From positions 14,828,501-14,892,500 of the forward strand of contig NC_051094.1 in NCBI RefSeq assembly GCF_901709675.1: a stretch of DNA of 64,000 nt, given 5' to 3'. The notes below the pieces were generated by a model. That model was given only the letters and a program-made list of their open reading frames with translations, was not told the origin of the DNA and did no database searches. This stretch comes from Syngnathus acus. Lineage: Eukaryota > Chordata > Actinopteri > Syngnathiformes > Syngnathidae. The translations under genes and the position numbers were made by a program. Positions 26,301 through 36,881 of this stretch are shown in pieces. Position 1 is the first letter of the stretch, and each line of letters opens with the position of its first letter.

Positions 26301-26463
26301 AGAGCCACTGTTTTGCGCTGGAGTGTCCCCTTCAAAAAAACTGAAAGAAGATGGTTTATATTTATCTTTCCCCGTGGAGACGGTGCTGGCCACCGAGCAA
26401 AGTAGTTCTGAAGTTATAAAAACTGAATTAACGTTTCACATGGCTGAGTCTGATAATCACTGA
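23311..26463 (+). CDS. Domesticated Gypsy integrase gene, GIN family (gin1/gin2-like)
   Basis: Host gene derived from a Gypsy-class integrase; cellular role unknown. Exons: 23311-23479, 24160-24353, 24438-24549, 24647-24785, 25052-25106, 25209-25466, 25536-25652, 26209-26463, giving 432 residues with phases closing. Residues ~60-130 form the integrase H2C2 zinc finger (H88, H95, C125, C128) with KYYW between. Residues ~145-310 are the integrase core (PWDIVGIDIIGPF, DYFSKWPEAFPL, WDDFLDPVLFLFRTSI, TPYSLMF). The DDE triad is degraded: first Asp kept (D156), the position of the second is T215, and the catalytic Glu position reads D251. The C-terminal ~110 residues are Lys/Glu-rich with no visible chromodomain. 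Eight introns-separated exons, no LTRs and no gag/pol neighbours mark it as a fixed gene. It resembles human GIN1 but is clearly divergent; GIN2 is the likeliest identity. Confidence 0.85.
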
Positions 26464-27850
26464 CAATTTAGGACTCTGAAATGTTCATCTCACAAGTTGG
26501 AAAGACTGCATTTGGAATATTTGAAGTTATGAATGGAAAATGGTATCCAAATAATGATAAAAGCAGGGTTCATATTTCAATTTAACACACACTTCAGTGA
26601 TGTACATTAATTGTGCTTCTTTGCCTGAGCTCCAGAGATCATACAAATATTTTCCTAAAAAAATAAATTATTTCAGTCCACTTTGTCTTTGGAAGTGTTT
26701 TGTTGTTAGTGTTTTTTTTAACTTGATTAATGTCAATTATATTGTTAATATATTTTCCAAACTTTCCACCGATTCCTCCTGGGTAACCATACCACAAAGT
26801 CCTTTGACAATCAATAAAATAGTTTAAAACATTTCACTCTGACAATCAGTCATCTAATAAAACTGATCCTGGCCCCCAGTGTGGTTTGGCCGAGCTGCAT
26901 AGCGTTTTTCGTTGTTGTTTTTTTTAGCGTATTTAACCCTGCAGTATTTAAAAGGTTAATGTTCACCAGTAGATTTGTATACAGTGTATTGCAGAGCTAG
27001 GTAATCGGGTTTTAGCAATGAACGTGCGGGCAGACTGTCAGGAGGCTGAAATGCGCATTGTATTTCAAATACGTATAAACAATTCTATATATAAACTATG
27101 CCGGCGGACACCATTTAAAAGGCTTTCATCACGATGTAATGTAATGCATCACTGACGTTGTCTTTAAGATTCACGGCTTGGTGTTCTTGAACGAGCATAA
27201 TGTGGGCGGAGCTTTACACTGTTTCCTTCCGCGTCAGACACGCTCATGTTCAGGTATCAATGTCATTCTTAATTTCCCCAAATAACCGGAACACAAAGCG
27301 ACTGGAGTGGCGCCGCAATAACGTGGATGACTTCATAAGTAAATGGCAACGTACCAGGATTTAAGACGAGGGCACTCCATTACGTCGATACAAACGCTCC
27401 CATTAGTTGACGTTGCGAGTGTACTTGGCGTGACAAGTGAACGCAGCGGGGCTGACATTTTTTGTTGCAATTATGATATGAGTCATTCTGAGACTTTTTA
27501 TTCAGCATATACCGCGGTAAGCCTCGTGGAACTTTATTAACACCGAGACTACATTGCCTGCACGAGACTTGCCACCAGAGAGACCAGCACGCTGCTGTAA
27601 GCGAATTATCATGGTTAGCCCAAAATAGTGGGTGAGAACTGTCAATGTTCCCGAAATAACCCCCGAAGGATATTTATTTGTGTTGGTGTCATTTTGTTAC
27701 GGAGTTATATTCTTAGTGCTTTATGTAAAACGGCCGGTAGAACGTGAGAGGTTAATTACAATGCGGGATTTTGGTCCATAATTGGCCCAAAAGCCTTAAG
27801 TCCTACCCCTACAACACGGAATTCTATTAGTTCTTGACAAAGAAATAGGC
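26464..27850. other. GIN-like 3' UTR and abcb9 upstream region
   Basis: The left ~400 bp is 3' UTR with poly(A) signals at 26813 and 26856. The right part, especially 27180-27320, is richer in CpG and has a GC-box-like GTGGGCGGAG, consistent with the abcb9 promoter and 5' UTR. No coding exon is recognised. Confidence 0.5.
26856..26861 (+). terminator. Candidate poly(A) signal of the GIN-like gene
   Basis: AATAAA about 393 nt after the stop codon. Another AATAAA occurs at 26813-26818. Confidence 0.5.
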
Positions 27851-30800
27851 ATGGGTATTAAAATAAATGTGAGCTGTACTATTTCATACATTCTACTGGA
27901 CCTCATTATTGCCACAGTCCTTTATGCGCATGGATCACATTTGATCATATTTGTGGAGGATGGCTTGAACTTCAGCATTCTGCAGTCTATGTTGGACATT
28001 TGGGGGACTGCGCTGCTTCGAGCATGTCTCCTGCTGGGTGCTTCCATTGGAGTGCTGTGGAACAGAGAGGATGGTCCACACAGGGTGACTAAACTCACCA
28101 CCCTCATCCTCTTAGTCTGCCAGAGCATAATAACGTATACGCTGGCCAAGCTGCTGATGCTGAGTGAACTTGGGCCCCTATCTCATCGTCCCTGGTCTTT
28201 GAGTCTGATCTGCTGGACCTGTTTCTCCTCACTGGCAGTTCTGGTACTGTGGTGGGTTCTTGGTCAGAAAAAACATGACACCCGTAAACAAGGACGTCGC
28301 GAGGACACTGAGAAGTTGCTTCAGTCAGATTGTGAAGAGGAGGAGGAGGAGGAGGAGAAAGGGGTGTGCAGTGAGAGGAAGAACACGCCAGAGAAGAAAG
28401 CAATAGCAAAGACCACCACAGGAGCTACTCTTGGCCGTCTGCTGAACTACTCGAAAAAAGATGGAGGACTGTTGACCGTAGCCGTCATCTTCCTCATCAT
28501 CTCTGCTGTGTGTGAGTATCTAGTTGGATTTCTGATGAGGTGCTTCCTGTTTTTAAACTACCGTATTTTCCAGACTATAAGGCGCACCAGACTATAAGGC
28601 GCACCTTCAATAAATGGCCCATTTTAAAACTTTATCCATATATAAGGTGCACCGACTATAAGGCGCACCAGTATTGCAATCACAATATAATAACTTGAAA
28701 TAGTGAAAACAATAACAATATATCAATAATGTTAATATCACACAACACACAAAATAAACATGTAAAGCTTACTTTAATAAGTATAAAACAAAACAGTCAG
28801 ATAGATCAGTAAACTTTAAAAGTTAAAGATTAAAATAACAAATTAACAATTTTATGAAAGTTGAATGAATTTTTTATTAGATGTATTAAGTTTGTTTTAT
28901 TGTTGTTATTGTTGTATGAATAAGAAGGGTGATATTGGTGTTTGTGACTGCAGTAAACAGGCCAGGTTGCATCATGTCAGATTTTTAATCCAAATCAAAT
29001 CATTCTCCATTTTATCTTTTTTACTTCAACTTCAGACGCAACAAATTACTTTATAATCACAAAATAATGATCCATAGTCATTTTGATTCATGATTCATAG
29101 TCTTCAGCGGGCCACTTATGATTGATTTTATGACACAATGCTTCGGGCCAGTTTAAGTTTAGAATGTGGCCCGCGGGCCGGAATTTGGTCCATATATAAG
29201 GCGCACCTGACTATAAGGCGCACTGTCGGCTTTTAAGAAAATTTGAGGTTTTTAGGTGCGCCTTATAGTCCGGAAAATACGGTAACATGATATGATTACT
29301 TATCAATGCATATTTTGACACCATCTTGTGCGCTCTCTTTTAACACCCACCAATGTGAACTGTACTTCCTGGTCAAATGGTCAGTTGGCCCTCTCTTCAC
29401 TCGTGCAGACAAATTCACTCATGTCTGATTAGCAGGGTTCCACGTTGACAGTGGCCTCTGTCGGGCAACTTGAAATTCACGGAGTACGTTTACATGACGT
29501 CGGTGTTTGTTTAAAGTCGAAATTCTGATTTCTGAAAGATTCAGAATAAATCGTTTAAGCAGTAGATTTTCCACTTGCTCTAAAAGTGTGCTTTTCTACT
29601 GTGTCTCTGAGCTCAGATTGTTTATCTCTGCTTGTGTTATGCACCAGACCAGACATATACACACTGTCATTTTTGCCATAGTGACAGAAAATAATGAAAT
29701 GAGATAAAAACATCTTTGAAATTTATTTTCTGCCCAATCTAGTATAGTTCCATATGTGTTTTGCATATTGTATAACTTTCTAAAGTATTTCTCTTTCTAT
29801 TTCCATCATATTTATTCATTTTTTTCTCCAACAATGTCCATTTTATGAAATATAATGTGGATGTTGACTCAGAATAGTTATTTGCTTTTATTTTTCTTTG
29901 TTTTACTCTGCTATCTTCTGCCAGGTCAGCTTTGCAATTGTCAATCTGTTCGCAGTAGCCTTATAAATAATGGTTACATAAAAATTGTAAGTGGTCCAAA
30001 CCTACAGTATGCCTCACAAAATCACTGGTTAATTACTAGTATCATTTAGTTGTTCAGATGGAAATAACCAATGATGATGACTAATGGTAACAATGAGTAT
30101 GACTCATCTTGGTGTGGCTTCTACTATGACTGTCTCTTTGTTTTTTTTCCACTTGCAGGTGAAGCCTTCATACCTTACTACTATGGCAAGGCTATAGATA
30201 GCATTGTGGTCCATCGGAGCATGGAATACTTTGCTAAACCTGCTATCACACTGACAGTCCTGGCATTTACCAGGTATTTTCTGTGTTTGTATGTGGTGTT
30301 ATACACTAAAATAACATGTCTTCATTGTCTGTTAGATTAGAAGGAATATATATCGAGCAGCATAAGCAGTTTATGCAAAACCAGCATGAAAAAGCATACC
30401 GTAGTTTCCGCACTATAAAGCGCACTGGATTATAAGGCGCACCTTCAATGAATGGCCCATTTTAAAACTTTGTCCATATATAAATCGATTATAAATCGCA
30501 TAGAATAAATAACTCAACGTGGCTCAAACGTTAATGCACTCACAATATAGAAACACTCGAAATAGTGAAAACAATAATATATCAATAACTTAACGTTGCT
30601 CAAACGTTAATATCACACAACACACAAAATAAACACGTAAAGCTTACTTTAATAAGTTAGTCCTCATCCACGAATCCATATTGGTCCATATATAAGGCGC
30701 ACCGGATTATAAGGCGCACTGTTGGCTTTTGAGAAAATTGGATGTTTTTAGATGCGCCTTATAGTGCGGAAAATACGGTAATTGTTTTGCTGTGGGTCAT

Positions 30801-33800
30801 CAACATAAAGTAGGGATACCCAAGTCCAGTTCTCAAGAGCTCCTATCCAGCCTGTTTGAGATGTTTCCTTAGATCTGTCACACGTCATTCAAATGAGGGA
30901 TCATCATCTGCAAAGCTTGCTTGTGAGCTGATGGTTTAAATCAGGTTTGTTGAATGAGGAATGCATCTAAAACAGGCTGGATAGGGGCTCTCGGAGACTG
31001 GACTTGGGCACTCTAATAAGCATTGTTAATGTTTACAGACAATAAACAATCAAGTTAACTGAATGGTATGTGCAGGAAGTGGAAATCAGCGCTGTGTTCT
31101 TATCATTTATACAGTTGGATACATTTTTAACCTTCTATATTGGTATATCGGTAATATTTTTTGTCAGTTAACATTGTATTGTACATTGACTGTAGGTATA
31201 CATCCAGCAGGCCACTTTTGAACAATGTTTCTTAACAAAAAAGCTTAAATAAAATAAATGTTAAAATGCCTGACTAGATCACTTTTCCTGCATTCAGTTC
31301 AATTGCAGTCGGCGTGCGTGGAGGAGTGTTTACGCTCACATTTGCACGACTGAATCTTCGGTTCAGGAACCATCTTTTTAGAACTCTGATGAAACAGGAC
31401 ATTGGTTTTTTTGATGAGAACCATACAGGTAAAGTTAAGTGTTACCAAAACCCCAATCCCTTTTAATATTTAATATTCTAATCTATTTATCACTTTTCAG
31501 GTGATATCACTTCACGTCTGTCAGCTGACACCACCCAAGTGAGTGACCTCATCTCCCAGAACATTAATGTGTTCTTGAGGAGCGCCATCAAAGCTGTTGG
31601 CTTTCTCATTTTTATGTTTGGGATGTCCTGGAAGCTAACATTAGTGAACATGATGGGACTTCCTTTTATTGCCGTTCTTTCAGAGTATTATGGGAATTAC
31701 TACAAGGTAATCTAACAGTTTTTTAATTAATATTATATATATTTAATTTTATTTTAAAATGGATCAAATTACGCTGTATTTTTTCCAGAGCCTAACTAAA
31801 GAGGTACAGACAACACTTGCAAAGGCTAACAAAGTTGCAGAAGAAACCATTTCCGCCATGAAGACAGTGCGAAGCTTCGCTAACGAGCATCGAGAGGCTG
31901 ATTCCTACTACAGCAAGCTCGTTGTCATGTACCATCTCAACAAGAAACAAGCCCTGGCATATGCTTGCTATATGTGGTCCAGCTGTGTAGGTATTAGATT
32001 TCGTTGATTTCCTTGGTAATGATCACAGAGTGGGTATTTATCAAGTCTTTCTGTTTTGTAGATCTCAGAGCTCACTCTAGAGGTGACCATCCTCGCCTAT
32101 GGTGGCCACCTTGTGGTTACTGGTCAGATGGACAGCAGCCAATTGTTATCATTTTTCATATACACGCTTGAAATGGGGGAATGTTTGTCGGTAATTAATT
32201 TCAATTCATTTTTCTCCTATTCTGCAGTTAATCAATGACAAGGTTCATAATCTGTTGCTAAATACTTGTGCACGTCATCTTGCAGAACATTGCGTCGGTT
32301 TACTCGGGCCTCATGCAGGGCGTAGGGGCCGCTGAAAAGGTTTTCGACTACTTGGACAGAAAACCCGATCACCCAGCAGATGGCACAGAGACTTTGGAGA
32401 CATTCATTGGTCTGGTGGATTTTCAAGATATCAAATTTGCCTACCCTACTCGGCCAGAGATCGAAATCCTTAAGGTAATTTCTATGACTGTATATAGCAC
32501 ATTGTGTATACCCTACAGCGTAATAACTCAAGTTGTTTTGATAATAATTGGTCTGATGCAGGGAGTGTCATTCACTCTAAAGCCGGGCGAGGTGACTGCC
32601 CTGGTGGGACCTTCTGGCAGTGGAAAGAGCTCCTGTGTCAACCTATTGGAAAATTTCTATGCTCCTCAGCAGGGTCAAGTCCTCTTGGATGGAAAGCCTG
32701 TTCACACCTTTCTGCATTGTGACCTCCATTCTCAAGTCAGTCCATGCAACTGTGATGTCATTTTCAGTCGACAGCATGTGGCAAAATGGCCGCCCCCTGA
32801 AATTGATAAAAATTGATGATTTTGGCTGCTTAGCTTATATTCCACAAATGCAATATTAATCAAAATGCCATAATTTGACTACTTTGGTCTTATACAACAT
32901 ATTAATGTGAACCAAATTTTGGGGTTGACTTCCCTTTATTATTACTGATTAACCAATACATTAATGTTTTAATGATATGCTGCAGGACTTGAAAATATAT
33001 TGTTACATTTCTAGTAATGATTATCATCATGCAGGTGGCGCTTGTGGGCCAAGAACCAGTGCTTTTTGCCCGAACAATTGAGGAGAACATCACTTATGGT
33101 CTGACAGATGTCCCCATGGAGGCTGTCATAGAGGCAGCCACAAAAGCGAATGCGCATGATTTCATCATGGACCTGCCCCAAGGCTATCAAACAAGTTATT
33201 ATTGCATCTGTTAATTTCTGTCTTTCAAATCTATTTTCTCTAGAATAGATGTAATGTTGTTAAGTCTTGTGCTAGTTTTCCTTAAATGGTGTCAAGGAGT
33301 TAAATATATCCCTTCTCACTGAATGCATTTTACTTTTTGCTAGGTGTTGGCGAGAAAGGTGCACAGTTGTCAGGTGGGCAAAAACAAAGGGTGGCCATTG
33401 CAAGAGCTCTTGTACGACACCCTCGTGTTCTTATCCTGGATGAAGCGACCAGTGCCTTGGATGCTGAGAGTGAACACATTGTGAGTAACATTACTTTTTC
33501 CCAGTGAAAAATGATCCAAAGCACTGATGGCCAAATGAAGGCACTCTTGAGATGTAATAAGAGCCCTTAACTTGGTTTTTGAATAATTGTATGCCAGCCA
33601 GTGGAACCTTTGAAGTCAAATGCACCTAAAAGACATTACAGACGATCTTTCCGACAGCTCAGAAAGCAGAGCCTATTTGTCCGTATTTGAATACATACTG
33701 CGCAAGTCCCTCCTCCCCTGTTGTCACCTGCACACTTGCATGCACGAGTGCCATATTTGAATTTGTCTTCTCAAAGACGTCAACAACAGGCTTTCTTTTG

Positions 33801-34875
33801 CGAGAACCTTCATCATCACGACGTTCATCAGCCGTTTTCACACAGAAATCAAGCAGGAAATGCTACAACTAAGCCAGAGTGTCCAAAATGTGCGGTATTT
33901 TAATCACAAGCTATGCACATGCACAGTAAAGTGAGCGAGCATGGATATCATAAAGGAAATAAACGTATTTTAAGACGACCTATTTAACAGTCTGTCAGTG
34001 GTGTGTGGGGAGAAATTTGAGAAATATTACAATAAAATTCTAAATAGGGTCCTCTCTAATACCTTTAAGCTAAATGCACTACAACCAGGAAAAAAACTCC
34101 TGTAAAGTCACACTAAACTTAGGAGTTTAGTGTCTATGACTTTAGAGCGTCAGTATCGAGCAAGCCTAGCAAAAATTAAAGGATTTATTCTGGTTGTGTT
34201 TTGATTTAGATTTGTTTGAGGCCTTTTGTAGCACCTATTCAAAATGATGTCAGTCTACATTGTCAGACTTCATTTTAAGCATGTGGAAGATTTTCTTTGT
34301 TTTTATTTTTTTTGTATTGAAGGATTGAAATCTGACTCATAGGTACTCAAACATCATGATGTTTGCACAGTATGATATATTTTGACCGCATACGTCCACC
34401 ATCTATGTGATATTAAAATTAAAGCAGCATTGCTTTTGTTTCAGTTGCATCTATCTTTGGGGTTTCCACTGTTGGAGGATTTAGAAATTATTATTAAAAA
34501 TAATAGTAATAAACTTGATTTAATTGATTGATCTATTCTGTAATCTTATGGTTCCTGCAGGTTCAGCAAGCTCTAAACAACATCATTAGGGAGCACACGG
34601 TATTAGTGATTGCACATCGGCTCAGCACTGTGGAGAGAGCAGACAGCATCATAGTGATCGATAAGGGCCGTGTGGCTGAACAGGGATCTCATGCTCAGCT
34701 GATGGCCAGTGGGGGGCTGTACTACAAACTGGTGCAACGACAGGTTCTGGGCATAGAGACGGGCGATGAAGTACTAAATCTTGCAGAGAGTTCCTCCTGG
34801 AAACCTGATGGAGGACATCAGCATAGCAGACAAAGCAGCAGTGCAAGCGATCAAGAGTACAATCCTCGCTATTGA
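27851..34875 (+). CDS. abcb9: ABC transporter B9 (TAP-like lysosomal peptide transporter)
   Basis: Half-transporter that homodimerises in the lysosomal membrane and imports peptides using ATP. Exons: 27851-28511, 30159-30273, 31298-31428, 31501-31706, 31789-31986, 32062-32190, 32286-32474, 32562-32735, 33035-33194, 33344-33480, 34561-34875; 804 residues (human 766). Residues 1-~140 are the hydrophobic TMD0 with four predicted helices, then an acidic run of eight Glu near residue 165, then the ABC transmembrane domain (~215-500; [26 protein letters not shown]). The nucleotide-binding domain has Walker [10 protein letters not shown] (559-567), Q-loop GQEPVLFA, signature LSGGQ (663-667), Walker [13 protein letters not shown] (D687, E688) and H-loop H719. 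All catalytic residues are present. The exon ending 33194 uses a weak donor (A/GTTATT) but restores frame into [12 protein letters not shown]. Confidence 0.96.
28561..29282. mobile_element. TA-flanked MITE, CCGTATTTTC family (AAGGCGCACC subfamily)
   Basis: Ends CCGTATTTTCCAGACTATAA and its inverse (CCGGAAAATACGG), bordered by TA. Several internal TATAAGGCGCACC copies lie near both ends. The 722-bp interior includes GGCCCGCGGGCC-type sequence and no transposase. It lies in abcb9 intron 1, and exon 1 read-through enters it. Confidence 0.85.
30399..30778. mobile_element. TA-flanked MITE, same family, 380 bp
   Basis: Ends CCGTAGTTTCCGCACTATAA and GTGCGGAAAATACGG, bordered by TA. Its interior shares long stretches with the 28561 element (for example CAATGAATGGCCCATTTTAA). 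Located in abcb9 intron 2. Confidence 0.85.
30812..31015. mobile_element. Short inverted-repeat MITE (CCCAAGTCCAG ends)
   Basis: Left end has ACCCAAGTCCAGT and right end ACTGGACTTGGGCA. Inner inverted segments CCTATCCAGCCTGTTT and AACAGGCTGGATAGGG extend the symmetry. It is a common fish dispersed element of hAT style; family named by resemblance only. Confidence 0.7.
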
Positions 34876-35475
34876 GAACAAATTATGTGGAATTGTTTCC
34901 TGCTGTTTTGTTATTTAATCATTCACTAAATATAAACAACATTTTGACAATAATACTGATGACTTCATCTTTTGTGTTCTGTGGAAAAGCATTCTGCTAT
35001 GTTTTGGCTCATAAAACAAGTTTATATCTCACAATGACACTCATGCAAAACGACGCTTCTAAATGAATATTGAATTTAGTTAGGACAAATAGAATCCAAC
35101 CCTATGTAGCCCACTATGAAAAAATACAGAAATTGCTCCTCCACATTTTCTGCAGGTTTTGGACAGCTGTGTTTTGTTTCACTATAGTCACACTCGGGTT
35201 GTATTACCACCAGATTTGGTGGGTTGAGAAATCACTCAATGAGTGCCTGACAATGTAAAGTGGGGCTACAAGGTCCATGCTACAATACAAGGAAATTTAA
35301 GAACACATGGGAAACAAAGTGTATAAAGTCCGTAGTAGTCTGAAAAAGGCAAAGAAACACTTTTGAGATTTTGGAATTTCAAAAACCCAGTGGGAGCCAT
35401 TATCCACAAATTAAAGCAATGCACCCCTGACAGGTAATTTTGTGTCATTCTATTAGGTTGTGTGTATAAACATTT

Positions 35476-35481
35476 AATAAA
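35476..35481 (+). terminator. Candidate poly(A) signal of abcb9
   Basis: AATAAA about 600 nt after the abcb9 stop codon. Confidence 0.45.
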
Positions 35482-35800
35482 TATCACTGCTGTCTGATAC
35501 CCCACCAAAAACAAGTATAAGCCAGTGAAGTATAATTTGCTATAAAAAATGCCATATCGCGTCAAGTATTGCTGTTATTTAGATAGCACTCCTACGCATG
35601 TGGAAAAGGGGGCCGATATTGAGGGAATGACTGGCAAACCTAGCCAGTCCACTGCTCCTTAAAACAGGTGCAAATCCCATTTCCATAAGGGTTACGAAAC
35701 TGATTATGGCAGAATTCTTCCCGATTGTATATTTATATAAAGTTGTGTTTGTATCTTGATTAGGATTTTGCTACCTTCTTCCAAACACCATACTCCAGAC

Positions 35801-36126
35801 CACAGGTGTCAAACTTAAGACCCAGGGGCCAGATACGGCCCGGCACATCATTTTATGTGGCTCGCGAAGACAAATTGTGCATCAAATTCGTGTCATTACT
35901 AGAATTGCAAATTGTCTTCACTTTTAAAAATATATATTTTTAAATATTTGACCAGTTTTTAGCAGTCTGATTTGAAAACGAGTTATTTGTCAGTTTGTTT
36001 TGTAGCTTATACTGTATATAATATGAGGTGCTCATAAATGTATTTGGGTTGACAGTCATAATGGCCCTCCGAAAGAAACTATGACTACAATGCGGCCCGC
36101 GAAAAAAAAAGAGTTTGACACCCTTG
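35801..36126. mobile_element. Short hAT MITE with intact 8-bp target duplication
   Basis: Inverted copy of the element at 16155-16481. It is flanked by identical CTCCAGAC octamers at 35793-35800 and 36127-36134, the diagnostic hAT target duplication. Non-coding. Confidence 0.92.
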
Positions 36127-36881
36127 CTCCAGACATTCATACTCAATAATGCACAATTTTAAATACCACACATCCCTTTTATTTTGATTGATTCCGAACC
36201 AATTTGTTCTGATCAAATACATGTATTCAATAAAAAATTTCAAATGGAATATTTAATCCATCTGGAGGTGGGTGGGATATCAGTGTTCCCTTCACTCATT
36301 TATTAAATTATTTATCTAGTGTGTAAAGTATTGATGGATTAAGGCCAAATGCTGCATTTAAGGACATTTGGACGCATGTGGGTGTTCTGGTCGTGGTTGT
36401 ATTATAGCGATAAATAAATAACTAAATAACACAGAAAGACAGCATACTTCTTTCAAAAATCTCCTTTATCTCACGGTTATTTCGTACATCTGTTGTGAAA
36501 AAAAAAAGACTAAGAATTTTCTTGTCTATAAACCCTTTCAAGTTTGCACTTATTCAGAATGTAGCTTTTCGTGTTTTTGATAGACAGTTTGATGAAATGG
36601 CTTTTTTGTTTTTTTATTTCCTCATTGTTGGGTGTTTGTTTTGAATTTATTTCCTCGTTGCTTCATTTCTGAAATGGTTTATGTATTATGATTTGATATA
36701 ATTTCTACGGTATTTCTTGCAAATGCGCATTAAAAGACATGAAGGATGTATTTCCGACGGGCCCTGAAAGCAACATTGGGCCTATATGCAATGTACTTCC
36801 TGAAGAAGAAGCTCAGTCAGCTGTCACAAACAGGCGAGAGCAGCCACCGCGGCAGTGAAGAAATACACGACGACAGCAAAA

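Larger units (their letters stand above)
34876..36881. other. abcb9 3' UTR, hAT insertion and vps37b upstream region
   Basis: Holds the abcb9 3' UTR (AATAAA at 35476-35481), a hAT MITE and the vps37b 5' region. A short open frame at 36746-36934 overlaps the vps37b start in another frame. No further gene is seen. Confidence 0.6.
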
